DNA of 64,000 bases, taken from assembly GCF_016924665.1 (NCBI RefSeq), contig NZ_JAFFJT010000027.1, forward strand, positions 42,065 to 106,064. The letters are read 5' to 3'. The translations under genes and the position numbers were made by a program. A model generated the notes under the pieces. That model had not been told where the DNA came from. It worked only from the letters and a program-made list of their open reading frames with translations, and did not search any database. Of this stretch, positions 51,900 through 59,476 are shown piece after piece; within the stretch, counting starts at the first letter, position 1, and each line of letters starts with the position of its first letter. Origin of the DNA: Nocardioides sp. SYSU D00038 (lineage in GTDB: Bacteria > Actinomycetota > Actinomycetes > Propionibacteriales > Nocardioidaceae).

Positions 51900-52505
51900 A
51901 TGCGTACGCCGCAGCAGGAGCGCTCCACGACGTCGGCCGACCGGATGCTCGACGCGACGCTCGACCTGCTCGCCGCCGGCGGGCTGGCCGCGGTCACCGT
52001 CGCGGGGGTGGCCCGCGCGGCCGGCACGTCGAACGGGTCTCTCTACCACCGCTTCGGCGACCGTCGCGGGCTGCTGGTCGCCGCCCAGGACCGGGCGCTG
52101 GCCCGGGTGGAGGCCGAGACGCTCGCGGCCTTCGGAGCCGTCGACGCCCTGCCCGACGACGAGGCGGTGGCCCGGCTCGCCGAGGTGGCGGTCGCGATGT
52201 TCGGCGACCACCGGGCGGTGCTGCGGGCGTTCCTCGTCGAGGCGCAGGACGACCCCGACTTCCAGGCCCGCAGCGAGCGCTGCACCCACCTGATCGCCAC
52301 CACGACGACCGGGTGGCTGCAACGGCGGCTCGGCGCGGGGCCCGAGGAGGCCGAGGCGGCGTACCGGGTGATCGTCTCGCTCGGCATCACCTCGGCCCTG
52401 CTCGACGAGGGCGGGGTCTCCCCCACCCCGCTGGCCCCCGCGGCGCTGGCCGCCGCGCTGGCCAGGGCGGTGCTGGCGATCGTGTCGACCCCCAGCACCG
52501 CCTGA
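51900..52505 (+). CDS. TetR/AcrR family transcriptional regulator
   Basis: 201 residues. Helix-turn-helix RMLDATLDLLAAGGLAAVTVAGVARAAGTSNGSLYHRFGDRRGLL. Helical ligand-binding C-terminus. Divergent from the DUF2236 oxygenase-like gene, its most likely target. Confidence 0.93.
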   Translation: MRTPQQERSTTSADRMLDATLDLLAAGGLAAVTVAGVARAAGTSNGSLYHRFGDRRGLLVAAQDRALARVEAETLAAFGAVDALPDDEAVARLAEVAVAMFGDHRAVLRAFLVEAQDDPDFQARSERCTHLIATTTTGWLQRRLGAGPEEAEAAYRVIVSLGITSALLDEGGVSPTPLAPAALAAALARAVLAIVSTPSTA

Positions 52506-52512
52506 CCCCCGC

Positions 52513-53319
52513 TCAGTCGCGGCAGAGGATCCTCGGGGCAGCGAGGGTGACCACGGCGCCGGACTGGTCGGTGGGCGTCCCCTCGGTGTTGGTCGACGCC
52601 CACTCGAAGGTCAGCCGGAACACGTTGGTGACGTCGAGCAGCAGCGGCTGCGACTGCGTGAGCTGGTAGGAGCCGGTGAACTTCTCCGTGCCGTCGAGCT
52701 CCAGCCGGGCGGTGCCGGTGGCGGTGATCTCGGAGGTGTCGTCGAGGCCCACCCGGGTCGAGAGCTGGGTGCAGCGGCGCAGCAGGTTGTACTCGGTCTT
52801 GCCGTCGTTCTTGTGGGCGTCCGCCCGCACCGACGGGCCGTACGCGACGCCGTTGATCGAGGCGCTGCCGTACTCGTAGGTCGACGAGCCCGACACCGGG
52901 CTGAGCTGCGTGAGGTAGCGCCACGAGTAGACGGTCACCGGCAGCACCTTGCTGGTGCTGGCCTTGCGGGTGCGGCTGGCGGGGCGCAGCACGCGGTAGC
53001 TGCGGGTCTTCGTGCTGGACACCTTGTCCATCAGCACGAACCGGCGCTTGCCGTCCAGCTTGTCGGTCATCTTCGTCGTCTTCCACGCGCCGCCGGCGTA
53101 CCTGATCTGGAGCTCGACCTTGTCGCCCTTGGTGCCGGGCCTGACGGTCCCCCGGATCACGACCCGATCACCCTGCTGCACCACCTTCGGCGCGCTGGTG
53201 ACGGTGACGGTGAACTTCTTCTTCGGCGGCGCGGCCTCCGCGGTGGTGGCCGTGGCGGCGAGCGTGGTGGCGGTGACGGCCGTCGCGAGGGCGGCCCCGA
53301 GCATGCGTGTGATGGTCAT
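52513..53319 (-). CDS. Secreted protein with N-terminal Ig-like region, unknown function
   Basis: 268 residues from the ATG at 53319. Signal peptide (ATATTAEAA cleavage area), a Lys-rich beta region (KKKFTVTVTSAPKVVQQGDRVVIRGTV), then a domain with two Cys (LLRRCTQ and the final ILCRD). Upstream sequence in the same frame lies in the repeat cluster and is not coding. Confidence 0.75.
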   Translation of the reverse strand: MTITRMLGAALATAVTATTLAATATTAEAAPPKKKFTVTVTSAPKVVQQGDRVVIRGTVRPGTKGDKVELQIRYAGGAWKTTKMTDKLDGKRRFVLMDKVSSTKTRSYRVLRPASRTRKASTSKVLPVTVYSWRYLTQLSPVSGSSTYEYGSASINGVAYGPSVRADAHKNDGKTEYNLLRRCTQLSTRVGLDDTSEITATGTARLELDGTEKFTGSYQLTQSQPLLLDVTNVFRLTFEWASTNTEGTPTDQSGAVVTLAAPRILCRD

Positions 53320-54122
53320 GCTGGGTCCGATGCACGGGTGTGCGGTTTGGTTCTCAGCTGGTTCCGCTGGTTGAGGAAGGACGACGTCCTGTCTCGAAAC
53401 CCGGCGAGACGAACGCATTTCTGGTGGAAGCGACTCCGTTGGGGTGACTCGGGGCGCCCGCGCGTCTAGCGGGCTCGGGTATCGCTGGTTGAGGAGGGAC
53501 GAAGTCCGTCTCGAAACCCAGTGAGGTGACAGCCCTCCCGCAACCACCCCGGGGCGACTCACCGGTGGTCGAGCAGCGAGCGCCAGCGAGCGTCGTCGAG
53601 ACCCCCCGTACGACGACAACCGGTCCTGGGGCCACTGGGTGGTGCTGACTCTTGGGGCCCGCGCGCCTAGCAGGCCGACGCTCGCCGTCAAGGATTCCCT
53701 ACGGCGCACTGCCGGCACTCGCAAGCTCGCGCCGCCAGCACTGCGCGGGCGTTCCGCTGGTTGAGGAAGGACGAAGTCCTGTCTCGAAACCCGGTGAGAC
53801 GACAACCGTCCAGCAACCACCGCGGGCAACCCAGGCTTCGCCGAGCCGTCGTTGATTGACGCCGGGTCGGCGATACCCGCGCCCGCATTCAGTGCGAGCC
53901 GGAGGGCGTTTGGCCCGCAGGGGTTTCGAGACAGTCGCTTGCGCGACTTCCTCAACCAGCGGTGGGACGGCGGGCGCTGGTTGAGGTGCGAGTGGCGCTA
54001 GCGACGAGCCTCGAAACCCAGCGCCCCCCCAAGGTAACGATCAGGTCAGAACCCCCAATCCCCTTGTGGACAACGCGAAAACCGACCAGGGACTGTCGGT
54101 GGTCGGTGCTTGAGTAGGTCAC
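53320..54122. repeat. Intergenic region rich in interspersed palindromic repeats
   Basis: About 800 bases with no supportable gene. Six copies of the GCTGGTTGAGG...CTCGAAACCC repeat lie at 53366-53402, 53484-53519, 53564-53603 (diverged), 53756-53792, 53921-53960 (reverse) and 53976-54019. Two (53366, 53756) share an inner GGACGNNGTCC palindrome. The 53898-53960 copy includes the longer flank GGAGGGCGTTTGGCCC also seen at 45387. The region directly precedes the DUF222-HNH gene. Confidence 0.85.
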
Positions 54123-55343
54123 ATGACAAGCCCGCACACCACCCGCTCCCGGCACCGCGTCACGCGTGCCGTCGGTGACGCGCGTGGTGTGCTCGAGGAG
54201 CTCCGCGACCTGCCCCTGTGGTCGATGGACGCCGCCGAGGCCGGCCACGCCCTGACGGAGCTCGCCAAGCTCAAGAGCCAGGTCGCAGCACTCGAGCTCC
54301 GTCTCGCCAAGCACGCCCAGACTGAGAAGGTCGAGGCCGCCTCCGGCGCCACCTCGACCGCAGCGTGGCTGGCGGTCGCCACGCACGCCACCCGCCGAGA
54401 GACCGCCAGGACGATGCGGCTGGCGGAGCAGCTCGACACCATGCCCGTTGTCGCCCAAGCCCTCGCGCGTGGTGAGCTGCTGCTGGAGCAGGCCGAGGTC
54501 ATCGCCAGGGCGATCGCCAAGCTCCCCGACGACCTCGACCCTCGGATCCGCGAGCAGGCACAGACCAAGCTCGTCGAGCTGGCGCAGCACCACGACGCCA
54601 AGGACCTCGTCGTCTTCGGCAACCGGATCCTCGACATCGTCTGTCCCGAGGTCGGCGAAGCAGCCGAGGCCAAGGCCCTCGAGCGCGAGGAGCGCGAGGC
54701 CGAGAAAGTTTGCAAGCTCACGATGCTCGACGACGGCGAGGGCCGGACCCACGGCCGGTTCGTCATCCCCACCATGCACGCCGAGGCGCTCAAGAAGGCG
54801 CTCTTCGCCCACGCGGCGCTGACCCACGAGAAGGTGACCTCGCAGTCGCTCGGTCGGACGTTCTGCGACTACATCCTCCGCTACCCCGCAGACCGGCTTC
54901 CCCAGCGCGGCGGCGTCAACGCCACCGTCGTGATCACCATCCCGCTCGCCGTCCTCGAAGGACGCCTCGCCGCCTGCGAGCTCGACACCGGCACCCGGAT
55001 CAGCCCCGGCGCCGCCCGACGCCTCGCCTGCGAAGCCGGCCTCATCCCCGCCGTCCTCGACGGCCAGGCCCAGGTCCTCGACCTTGGCCGCACCCGCAGG
55101 CTCTTCACCACCCCGCAACGCATCGCCCTCGGCCTACAGCAGAACACCTGCCGCAGCGAAGGCTGCGACCGACCCGCCTCCACCTGCGAAGCCCACCACA
55201 AGACCCGCTGGACCGACGGCGGCAACACCGACCTCAAGGACGGCGTCCTCCTCTGCCCCTCACACCACCAACGCGCCCACGACCCCGCGTACAAGACGAC
55301 CTACCTACCCACCGGCAAGGTCCAGTTCCACAGGCGGACCTGA
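54123..55343 (+). CDS. DUF222-HNH endonuclease (13E12 repeat family)
   Basis: 406 residues. N-terminal DUF222 region (helical, Glu/Leu-rich; ATSTAAWLAVATHATRRETARTMRLAEQL) and C-terminal HNH nuclease motif CEAHHKTRWTDGGNTDLKDGVLLCPSHHQRAHD with zinc-type Cys. This family is multicopy in actinobacteria (REP13E12 in M. tuberculosis) and behaves as a selfish or repeat-associated nuclease. The 800-base repeat cluster directly upstream supports that link. Confidence 0.92.
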   Translation: MTSPHTTRSRHRVTRAVGDARGVLEELRDLPLWSMDAAEAGHALTELAKLKSQVAALELRLAKHAQTEKVEAASGATSTAAWLAVATHATRRETARTMRLAEQLDTMPVVAQALARGELLLEQAEVIARAIAKLPDDLDPRIREQAQTKLVELAQHHDAKDLVVFGNRILDIVCPEVGEAAEAKALEREEREAEKVCKLTMLDDGEGRTHGRFVIPTMHAEALKKALFAHAALTHEKVTSQSLGRTFCDYILRYPADRLPQRGGVNATVVITIPLAVLEGRLAACELDTGTRISPGAARRLACEAGLIPAVLDGQAQVLDLGRTRRLFTTPQRIALGLQQNTCRSEGCDRPASTCEAHHKTRWTDGGNTDLKDGVLLCPSHHQRAHDPAYKTTYLPTGKVQFHRRT

Positions 55344-55442
55344 GCGGCGCTATCCACAGATTTACCGCCGCCCACTTCCCGAGCCCGCGACCTCGTTCTA
55401 CGGTGCTGCCCTCAGCACTCCTACTCGGGACGGAGGCCGCTG

Positions 55443-55733
55443 GTGGCGTTGACGCACGCTGAGTCGCTGGTCGAGGAGCTCGACCTCCACGTGCGCGAGC
55501 GCGTCCGCCGCGAGGGCGTCGACCCGCAGCGCGACGCGCCTCTCGTGCGCCGGATCGCCGAGGACGTCGTGCGCGACCACGACCAGCGCAGCCTCACCGG
55601 CATGGTCGCTCCGGTGCCCGACGTCGACTCGATGGTCGGCGAGATCGTGGCGCGGGTGTCCGGCTTCGGCCCCCTCCAGCCGTTCCTCGACGACCCCACG
55701 GTCGAGGAGGTCTGGATCAACGACCCCTCTTAG
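55443..55733 (+). pseudogene. CpaF/TadA-type secretion ATPase, truncated after the N-terminal part
   Basis: GTG start after a GGACGGAGG site. The 96 residues match the N-terminus of CpaF/TadA ATPases of tad/type IVc pilus systems, ending VSGFGPLQPFLDDPTVEEVWINDPS then TAG. The normal protein continues for about 300 more residues with Walker motifs, all missing. The sequence composition changes right after the stop, so the gene was cut by the mobile element starting at about 55734; the 3' part should lie beyond the window. Confidence 0.88.
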
Positions 55734-55834
55734 GTTTACAAGGGGTAGCGTAGTGGGTTCTGATGCCGGACGCTACTGGCGACAGAGTTCGTAAAGGACC
55801 CGCCAAGGTTCGACCTGAGGTCTAACCTCCCCTC

Positions 55835-56464
55835 ATGGCAGTTCCATCGGCTTACCTCACCAGCACGAAGAACACGAGCAAGATCCTGGAAGCGATGCAG
55901 AAGGCATCCGTACCGGCGTCGACTGGTTTCACCTACGAGTTCTTGAAGCAGTTGGGTTTCTCCAGTTCCTCTGATCGCCCGATCATTCCCGTACTGAAGG
56001 CAATCGGTTTCCTCGATCACTCTGGGACGCCAACGGAGTTGTACCGGACCTATAAGGACCCGGCGCTCGCCGGTAAGGCCCTGGCTCAGGGTCTCCGGAC
56101 TGGGTACGCCGATCTTTTCGCGGTCGACAATGACGCGAACAAGAAGTCCGCTTCTGAGTTGGCGGGCATCTTTGCGCGCCTCACTGATAAGGGTGAGGCC
56201 GTCACGGCAAAGATGGGGTCGACGTTCCATGCGCTTGCCCAACTGGCGGACTGGACGCCAGAGCCATCGGTCGAAAATCAGCAAGATGAACCCGACGAGC
56301 AGTTGGACGGTAGGCAGAACGGCGGCGAGGGCAAGGACGAGCGTCGCGACCAGAACGGCGGAACGTTCTCACTCCGGCACGACATTCACGTCCATCTGCC
56401 ACTTTCTACTGACGTCGCTGTCTACGACGCGATTTTCAAAAGCCTCCGAGAGAACCTAATGTGA
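55835..56464 (+). CDS. DUF5343 family protein
   Basis: 209 residues. The N-terminal ~140 match DUF5343: YLTSTKNTSKILEAMQKASVP, FLKQLGFSSSSDRPIIPVLKAIGFLDHSGTPTELYRTYKD. A charged low-complexity linker (residues ~148-178) leads to a C-terminal strand-helix segment (IHVHLPLSTDVAVYDAIFKSLRENL). The stop overlaps the start of the HEPN gene (GTGA), so they are made together. Function unknown; the DUF5343 part looks like a winged-helix DNA- or protein-binding fold by pattern. Confidence 0.8.
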   Translation: MAVPSAYLTSTKNTSKILEAMQKASVPASTGFTYEFLKQLGFSSSSDRPIIPVLKAIGFLDHSGTPTELYRTYKDPALAGKALAQGLRTGYADLFAVDNDANKKSASELAGIFARLTDKGEAVTAKMGSTFHALAQLADWTPEPSVENQQDEPDEQLDGRQNGGEGKDERRDQNGGTFSLRHDIHVHLPLSTDVAVYDAIFKSLRENLM

Positions 56465-57006
56465 CCGAGACTCTGCAGGCATTTCTGTTTCGTTCGATGG
56501 CCACCAATCGCCTTCTCGGAGTCAACGATGAGCCGGATTTGAGCCTCGCCCAACGCACCATTGACAGTTTCTCGCGGGAGGCCCGAGAGCAGGCAGCTGC
56601 TATGGGGCGCGTCTACGAGTTGCTCTACTGTCTGGAGAACTCGATACGAGAACTGATCGAGACGACGCTCAAGGAGGACCTCGGCCAGGACTGGTGGGTC
56701 AACGGTGTCGGTCCCTCGATTCGCAAGGGTGCTGAGAAGCGCGCCGATGACGATAAGAGGGCTCGTTGGCACGGACCTCGGGGCGACTCGTTGCTGGTGT
56801 ATGTGGACTTCCCGCAGTACGGCGACATCATCCTGAGCCAGTGGTCGCTGTTCGAGCCCGTGCTCGGTGACCAAGACTGGGTGACGGCCTACTTCGCTGA
56901 GTTGAATCGGACGCGTCGCGCCCTGGCGCACACAGGCCGTCTCACGGAAGCCGATGTCGAGCGGATGGACGTGCGCGTCAGGGACTGGCTGCGGGTAGTC
57001 GGTTAG
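56461..57006 (+). CDS. Swt1-type HEPN domain protein (candidate ribonuclease toxin/effector)
   Basis: 181 residues with a GTG start. The Swt1-HEPN pattern is clear: LENSIRELIETTLKEDLGQDWW, then LVYVDFPQYGDIILSQW and ELNRTRRALAHTG, where Arg152 and His157 form the Rx4H catalytic-type motif of HEPN RNases. HEPN domains are common effectors in toxin-antitoxin and anti-phage systems. The coupled DUF5343 partner and location at the edge of a mobile element fit such a role, which is inferred. Codon use is less GC-biased than in the host genes. Confidence 0.78.
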   Translation: MTETLQAFLFRSMATNRLLGVNDEPDLSLAQRTIDSFSREAREQAAAMGRVYELLYCLENSIRELIETTLKEDLGQDWWVNGVGPSIRKGAEKRADDDKRARWHGPRGDSLLVYVDFPQYGDIILSQWSLFEPVLGDQDWVTAYFAELNRTRRALAHTGRLTEADVERMDVRVRDWLRVVG

Positions 57007-57190
57007 GTCCCCGTTGACGAATCCCAGCAGTGTGACTTACCGTCAGCCATAGTCGAAGCGCTGTTACCCACTGGGAATGCGTGAGGCCTGACCGTCGAGG
57101 CACAGGCGGTCCGACAGACATCGTTGGCACGTCCCCGAGGATCCCGGCCAGGGCGCCCCTCTCAGAGAATCATTCCTGAGACGAGGCCGC

Positions 57191-57379
57191 ATGAACAGGC
57201 TCACCGACAAGACCCGCGCCCGAGTAGACGAGAGTCGCGAAGCGCTGACTCGTCTGATCGAGATGCAGGCGACGGAGGGCCGGATCGACCCCCGTGAAGC
57301 CAGCCTGCTGCTCGACGCGATCGGTCGGCTTGACCAGGCTCTGGCGACGCACGCCCACGCCGTGGCGGCTGACCGATGA
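57191..57379 (+). CDS. Small helical protein of mobile element
   Basis: 62 residues (begins MNRLTDKTRARVDESREAL), helical and charged, no family recognised. ATG start with a weak purine-rich site upstream. It overlaps the next small gene by four bases (ATGA), which supports both as real. Confidence 0.55.
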   Translation: MNRLTDKTRARVDESREALTRLIEMQATEGRIDPREASLLLDAIGRLDQALATHAHAVAADR

Positions 57380-57531
57380 GCGACAGTTGGCCTCCGGAGC
57401 CCGGCGACCGGTTCAGCTTCAAGCCCGCCGGTGGGTTCATCCACTGGCACGAAGTCACTCGCGTGTTGCCTGGGGGAGACATCGTGACCTACGAGTCGCG
57501 CTGCCTCGCTCGCCGCGATTGCGGTCGCTGA
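57376..57531 (+). CDS. 51-residue protein of mobile element
   Basis: Begins MSDSWPPEPGDRFSFKPAGGF and ends LARRDCGR. Start overlaps the upstream stop (ATGA). Compact beta-type sequence of the small SH3-like kind found in phages; no family recognised. Its end meets the convergent phage operon at 57544. Confidence 0.55.
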   Translation: MSDSWPPEPGDRFSFKPAGGFIHWHEVTRVLPGGDIVTYESRCLARRDCGR

Positions 57532-57543
57532 CCAGCGCGCGAA

Positions 57544-57893
57544 CTAGTAGCCGGTCGGCATCGCCAGCACCGCGTCGATGGGCTGGGTGACGGTCTCGTA
57601 GGTGGCCGTTGTGAAGGTCGAGCCGATGAGGCCAGCTTCCTTCGCCACGACCGCGAGCATGGCGGTGTGGGCGGCGGTGCCAGCAGTGCCGCCGCCCGCG
57701 ACGGACTCCGCGAGCCGGGCGGCGGCGCCAGCGCGGAGGTTGTGCTGCCGTGCGGTCTCGGAGGATGCGGGGTTGGTCACCGCGGTCAGATTGATCAGGG
57801 CCGTCCCGATCGCGGTGGCGGTGGCGGTGATTGTGTCGGTGTCGCGAGGTCGACGCCGTCCTTCGACAGCACGAAGTAGTTGACCGGCGTGGC
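57544..57893 (-). pseudogene. Phage-type hypothetical protein with apparent frameshift
   Basis: The C-terminal ~100 residues read well in one frame (TDTITATATAIGTALINLT ... TVTQPIDAVLAMPTGY). The probable N-terminus, HATPVNYFVLSKDGVDLA, is in another frame just upstream (about 57893-57840) and has no good start codon. Either a frameshift or an unrecognised start is involved. Helical, Ala-rich protein; probably a small structural protein at the end of the phage operon. Confidence 0.45.
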
Positions 57894-57899
57894 GTGCTC

Positions 57900-58067
57900 C
57901 TAGCGGTGTCGGGTGTGGCGCTTGGTGGCGAGGTCGTCCGGCAGCAGTTGCCACTGCCGGTCCCATGCGCCGTCGTCGTGGAGGGGGCAAGTGGTCGGGT
58001 CGAGCCCGCGCCATGAGCAGCCCTTGACGGTGCAGGGCTGGAGGTCCGGTGCGGGCTCGGTGGTCAC
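57900..58067 (-). CDS. 55-residue Cys/His-rich phage protein
   Basis: From the GTG at 58067, overlapping the upstream stop (GTGA). Contains CTVKGCSWRGLDPTTCPLH, a Cx4C...CxxH pattern that could bind zinc. Basic C-terminus. Third zinc-type protein in this operon. Confidence 0.6.
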   Translation of the reverse strand: MTTEPAPDLQPCTVKGCSWRGLDPTTCPLHDDGAWDRQWQLLPDDLATKRHTRHR

Positions 58068-58384
58068 GTGACGACTTCCGTCCAGCCACCGTGGCCGCTG
58101 GCCTTCTGGTGGGCTCCGATGCCCGCCGGGGTCGAGACGACGCCGCAGTTGACGCAGCGACGTCGGCGGGAGTTGTTCAGCTGAGCGACCTGACGTCCGC
58201 GCTCCTGTAGCCCGAGGAGTCCGGCGGGGCTGACTCGGCCCGTGACCCATCGTCGGGACAGTCGGTCGTGCTTGCCGACCCGGACGTGCTCGTCCAGCCC
58301 GACCTGGGTGAAGAAGCCGTTGCCGCAGGTGGGGCAGACCTTGGTCGCCAGGTCGATCTCCTTCAGCGCGGGACCCCGACTCAC
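58064..58384 (-). CDS. Phage protein with two C2H2-like zinc fingers
   Basis: 106 residues from the GTG at 58384. Two finger-like motifs: CPTCGNGFFTQVGLDEHVRVGKH and CVNCGVVSTPAGIGAHQKASGH (CxxC, ~12 residues, HxxxxH). GTGA overlaps on both sides place it firmly in the operon. C2H2 fingers are uncommon in bacteria but occur in phage DNA-binding proteins; role unknown. Confidence 0.7.
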   Translation of the reverse strand: MSRGPALKEIDLATKVCPTCGNGFFTQVGLDEHVRVGKHDRLSRRWVTGRVSPAGLLGLQERGRQVAQLNNSRRRRCVNCGVVSTPAGIGAHQKASGHGGWTEVVT

Positions 58385-58995
58385 TTCAACATCTCCAGGG
58401 CTTCCCGGATGTGCTTGGGCGGACGGTCGGACATGCTCTCCGTGACGTGCACGGTGTGCGGGTCCGGCTCCGAGGCGGGGTCCTCGACCCACTCGGCCTC
58501 GAACACGTCGTCGTCCTCGCCCAGCGCTTGGGGGTCGGCTCCGCGGTTGAGAGCGGCGATCTCCGGGCGCGGGACGTAGGGCACGGGGGATACAGGGTCG
58601 AGCCCGTCCGAGTCCTGGAGAACGGCTCGAAAGAGCGCCTCGACCGGGTCGACCTCGGCCACGCCCACCACCAGCTTGCCGGTCGCGTTCAGCCCGGCCC
58701 GGTCGAGCATGTCCTGCATGATCTTGGAGCGCACGGCGTGAGGCGTCTCGGGGTCGTCCAGCATGGCGAACAGCCGCTTGACCATCTCGTCGGCGGCGTT
58801 CCCGATCCGGGCAGCCGCCCGCTCGCGGACCTGCTTGGCTGCGCCGCCGTGCTGGCTACAGACCGTCCCGCCCAGGATGGCCTCCCGGCGGCACTGCTCA
58901 CCGCTCTGGAGGGTCCCGCCGCACCGGACGGCGGTGGGCGGGGCGAGCATCGCCCACCAGTCCTCCGAGTGGCTCGCGGTCTTCCGGCGTGACAT
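58381..58995 (-). CDS. Phage protein, terminase-small-subunit-like
   Basis: 204 residues from the ATG at 58995. A Cys/His segment (RCGGTLQSGEQCRREAILGGTVCSQHGGAAKQV) precedes a helical region (AADEMVKRLFAMLDDPETPHAVRSKIMQDMLDRAGL), the layout of actinophage small-terminase or HTH-like packaging proteins. The acidic C-terminus is low complexity. The assignment rests on this layout only. Confidence 0.5.
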   Translation of the reverse strand: MSRRKTASHSEDWWAMLAPPTAVRCGGTLQSGEQCRREAILGGTVCSQHGGAAKQVRERAAARIGNAADEMVKRLFAMLDDPETPHAVRSKIMQDMLDRAGLNATGKLVVGVAEVDPVEALFRAVLQDSDGLDPVSPVPYVPRPEIAALNRGADPQALGEDDDVFEAEWVEDPASEPDPHTVHVTESMSDRPPKHIREALEMLK

Positions 58996-58996
58996 G

Positions 58997-59395
58997 TCAG
59001 CACCAGACGAGCGAGGACCGGACGCGTGGTCGAGAGACCGGGCGGTCGTAGGCGTGCAACTTGCAGGACCAGCAGAGCGCGACCACAACGACCGAAGCAC
59101 CCGCCGGGATCCAGAGCCGGTCGGTGACCTGGCGCTTGGTGGTGCCGCACCGGTCGCACGACTGGGAGTCGTGCCGCGGGAGGGGGTCCTCCAGCATGGC
59201 CTCCAGCAGGGGCATCGCCATGACGCCCTCGGTGGCGAAGCGGAGCAGCGGGACGCCTACGGCGCAGTCGTCGGGCACCGGCCCGCCGAAGGCGCGGCGC
59301 ACGGCCTCGTCGGTCTTCTCGTCCAGCAGGGCGATCTCGTTCCCTTCGGCCCACGGGACCAAGGCGGCGGCGTCTTCCATGGCAGACATGAACAT
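58997..59395 (-). CDS. Phage protein with zinc ribbon
   Basis: 132 residues; ATG at 59395, with alternative in-frame starts within the first few codons. Two CxxC motifs, CDRCG and CWSCK, about 30 residues apart form a probable zinc ribbon. One base separates its stop from the next gene. Function unknown. Confidence 0.6.
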   Translation of the reverse strand: MFMSAMEDAAALVPWAEGNEIALLDEKTDEAVRRAFGGPVPDDCAVGVPLLRFATEGVMAMPLLEAMLEDPLPRHDSQSCDRCGTTKRQVTDRLWIPAGASVVVVALCWSCKLHAYDRPVSRPRVRSSLVWC

Positions 59396-59476
59396 CGTTC
59401 CTCCAACAGGCGACCTCGCGACCTGATCCCGGCCCAGCGGAGGTAGGTCGCGAAACCCTCCACCGGGCCGGGTGTC

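Noticed and set aside
53320..54122. CRISPR array or insertion sequence
   Set aside because: Repeats are irregularly spaced and in both orientations, with no transposase and no regular spacers.
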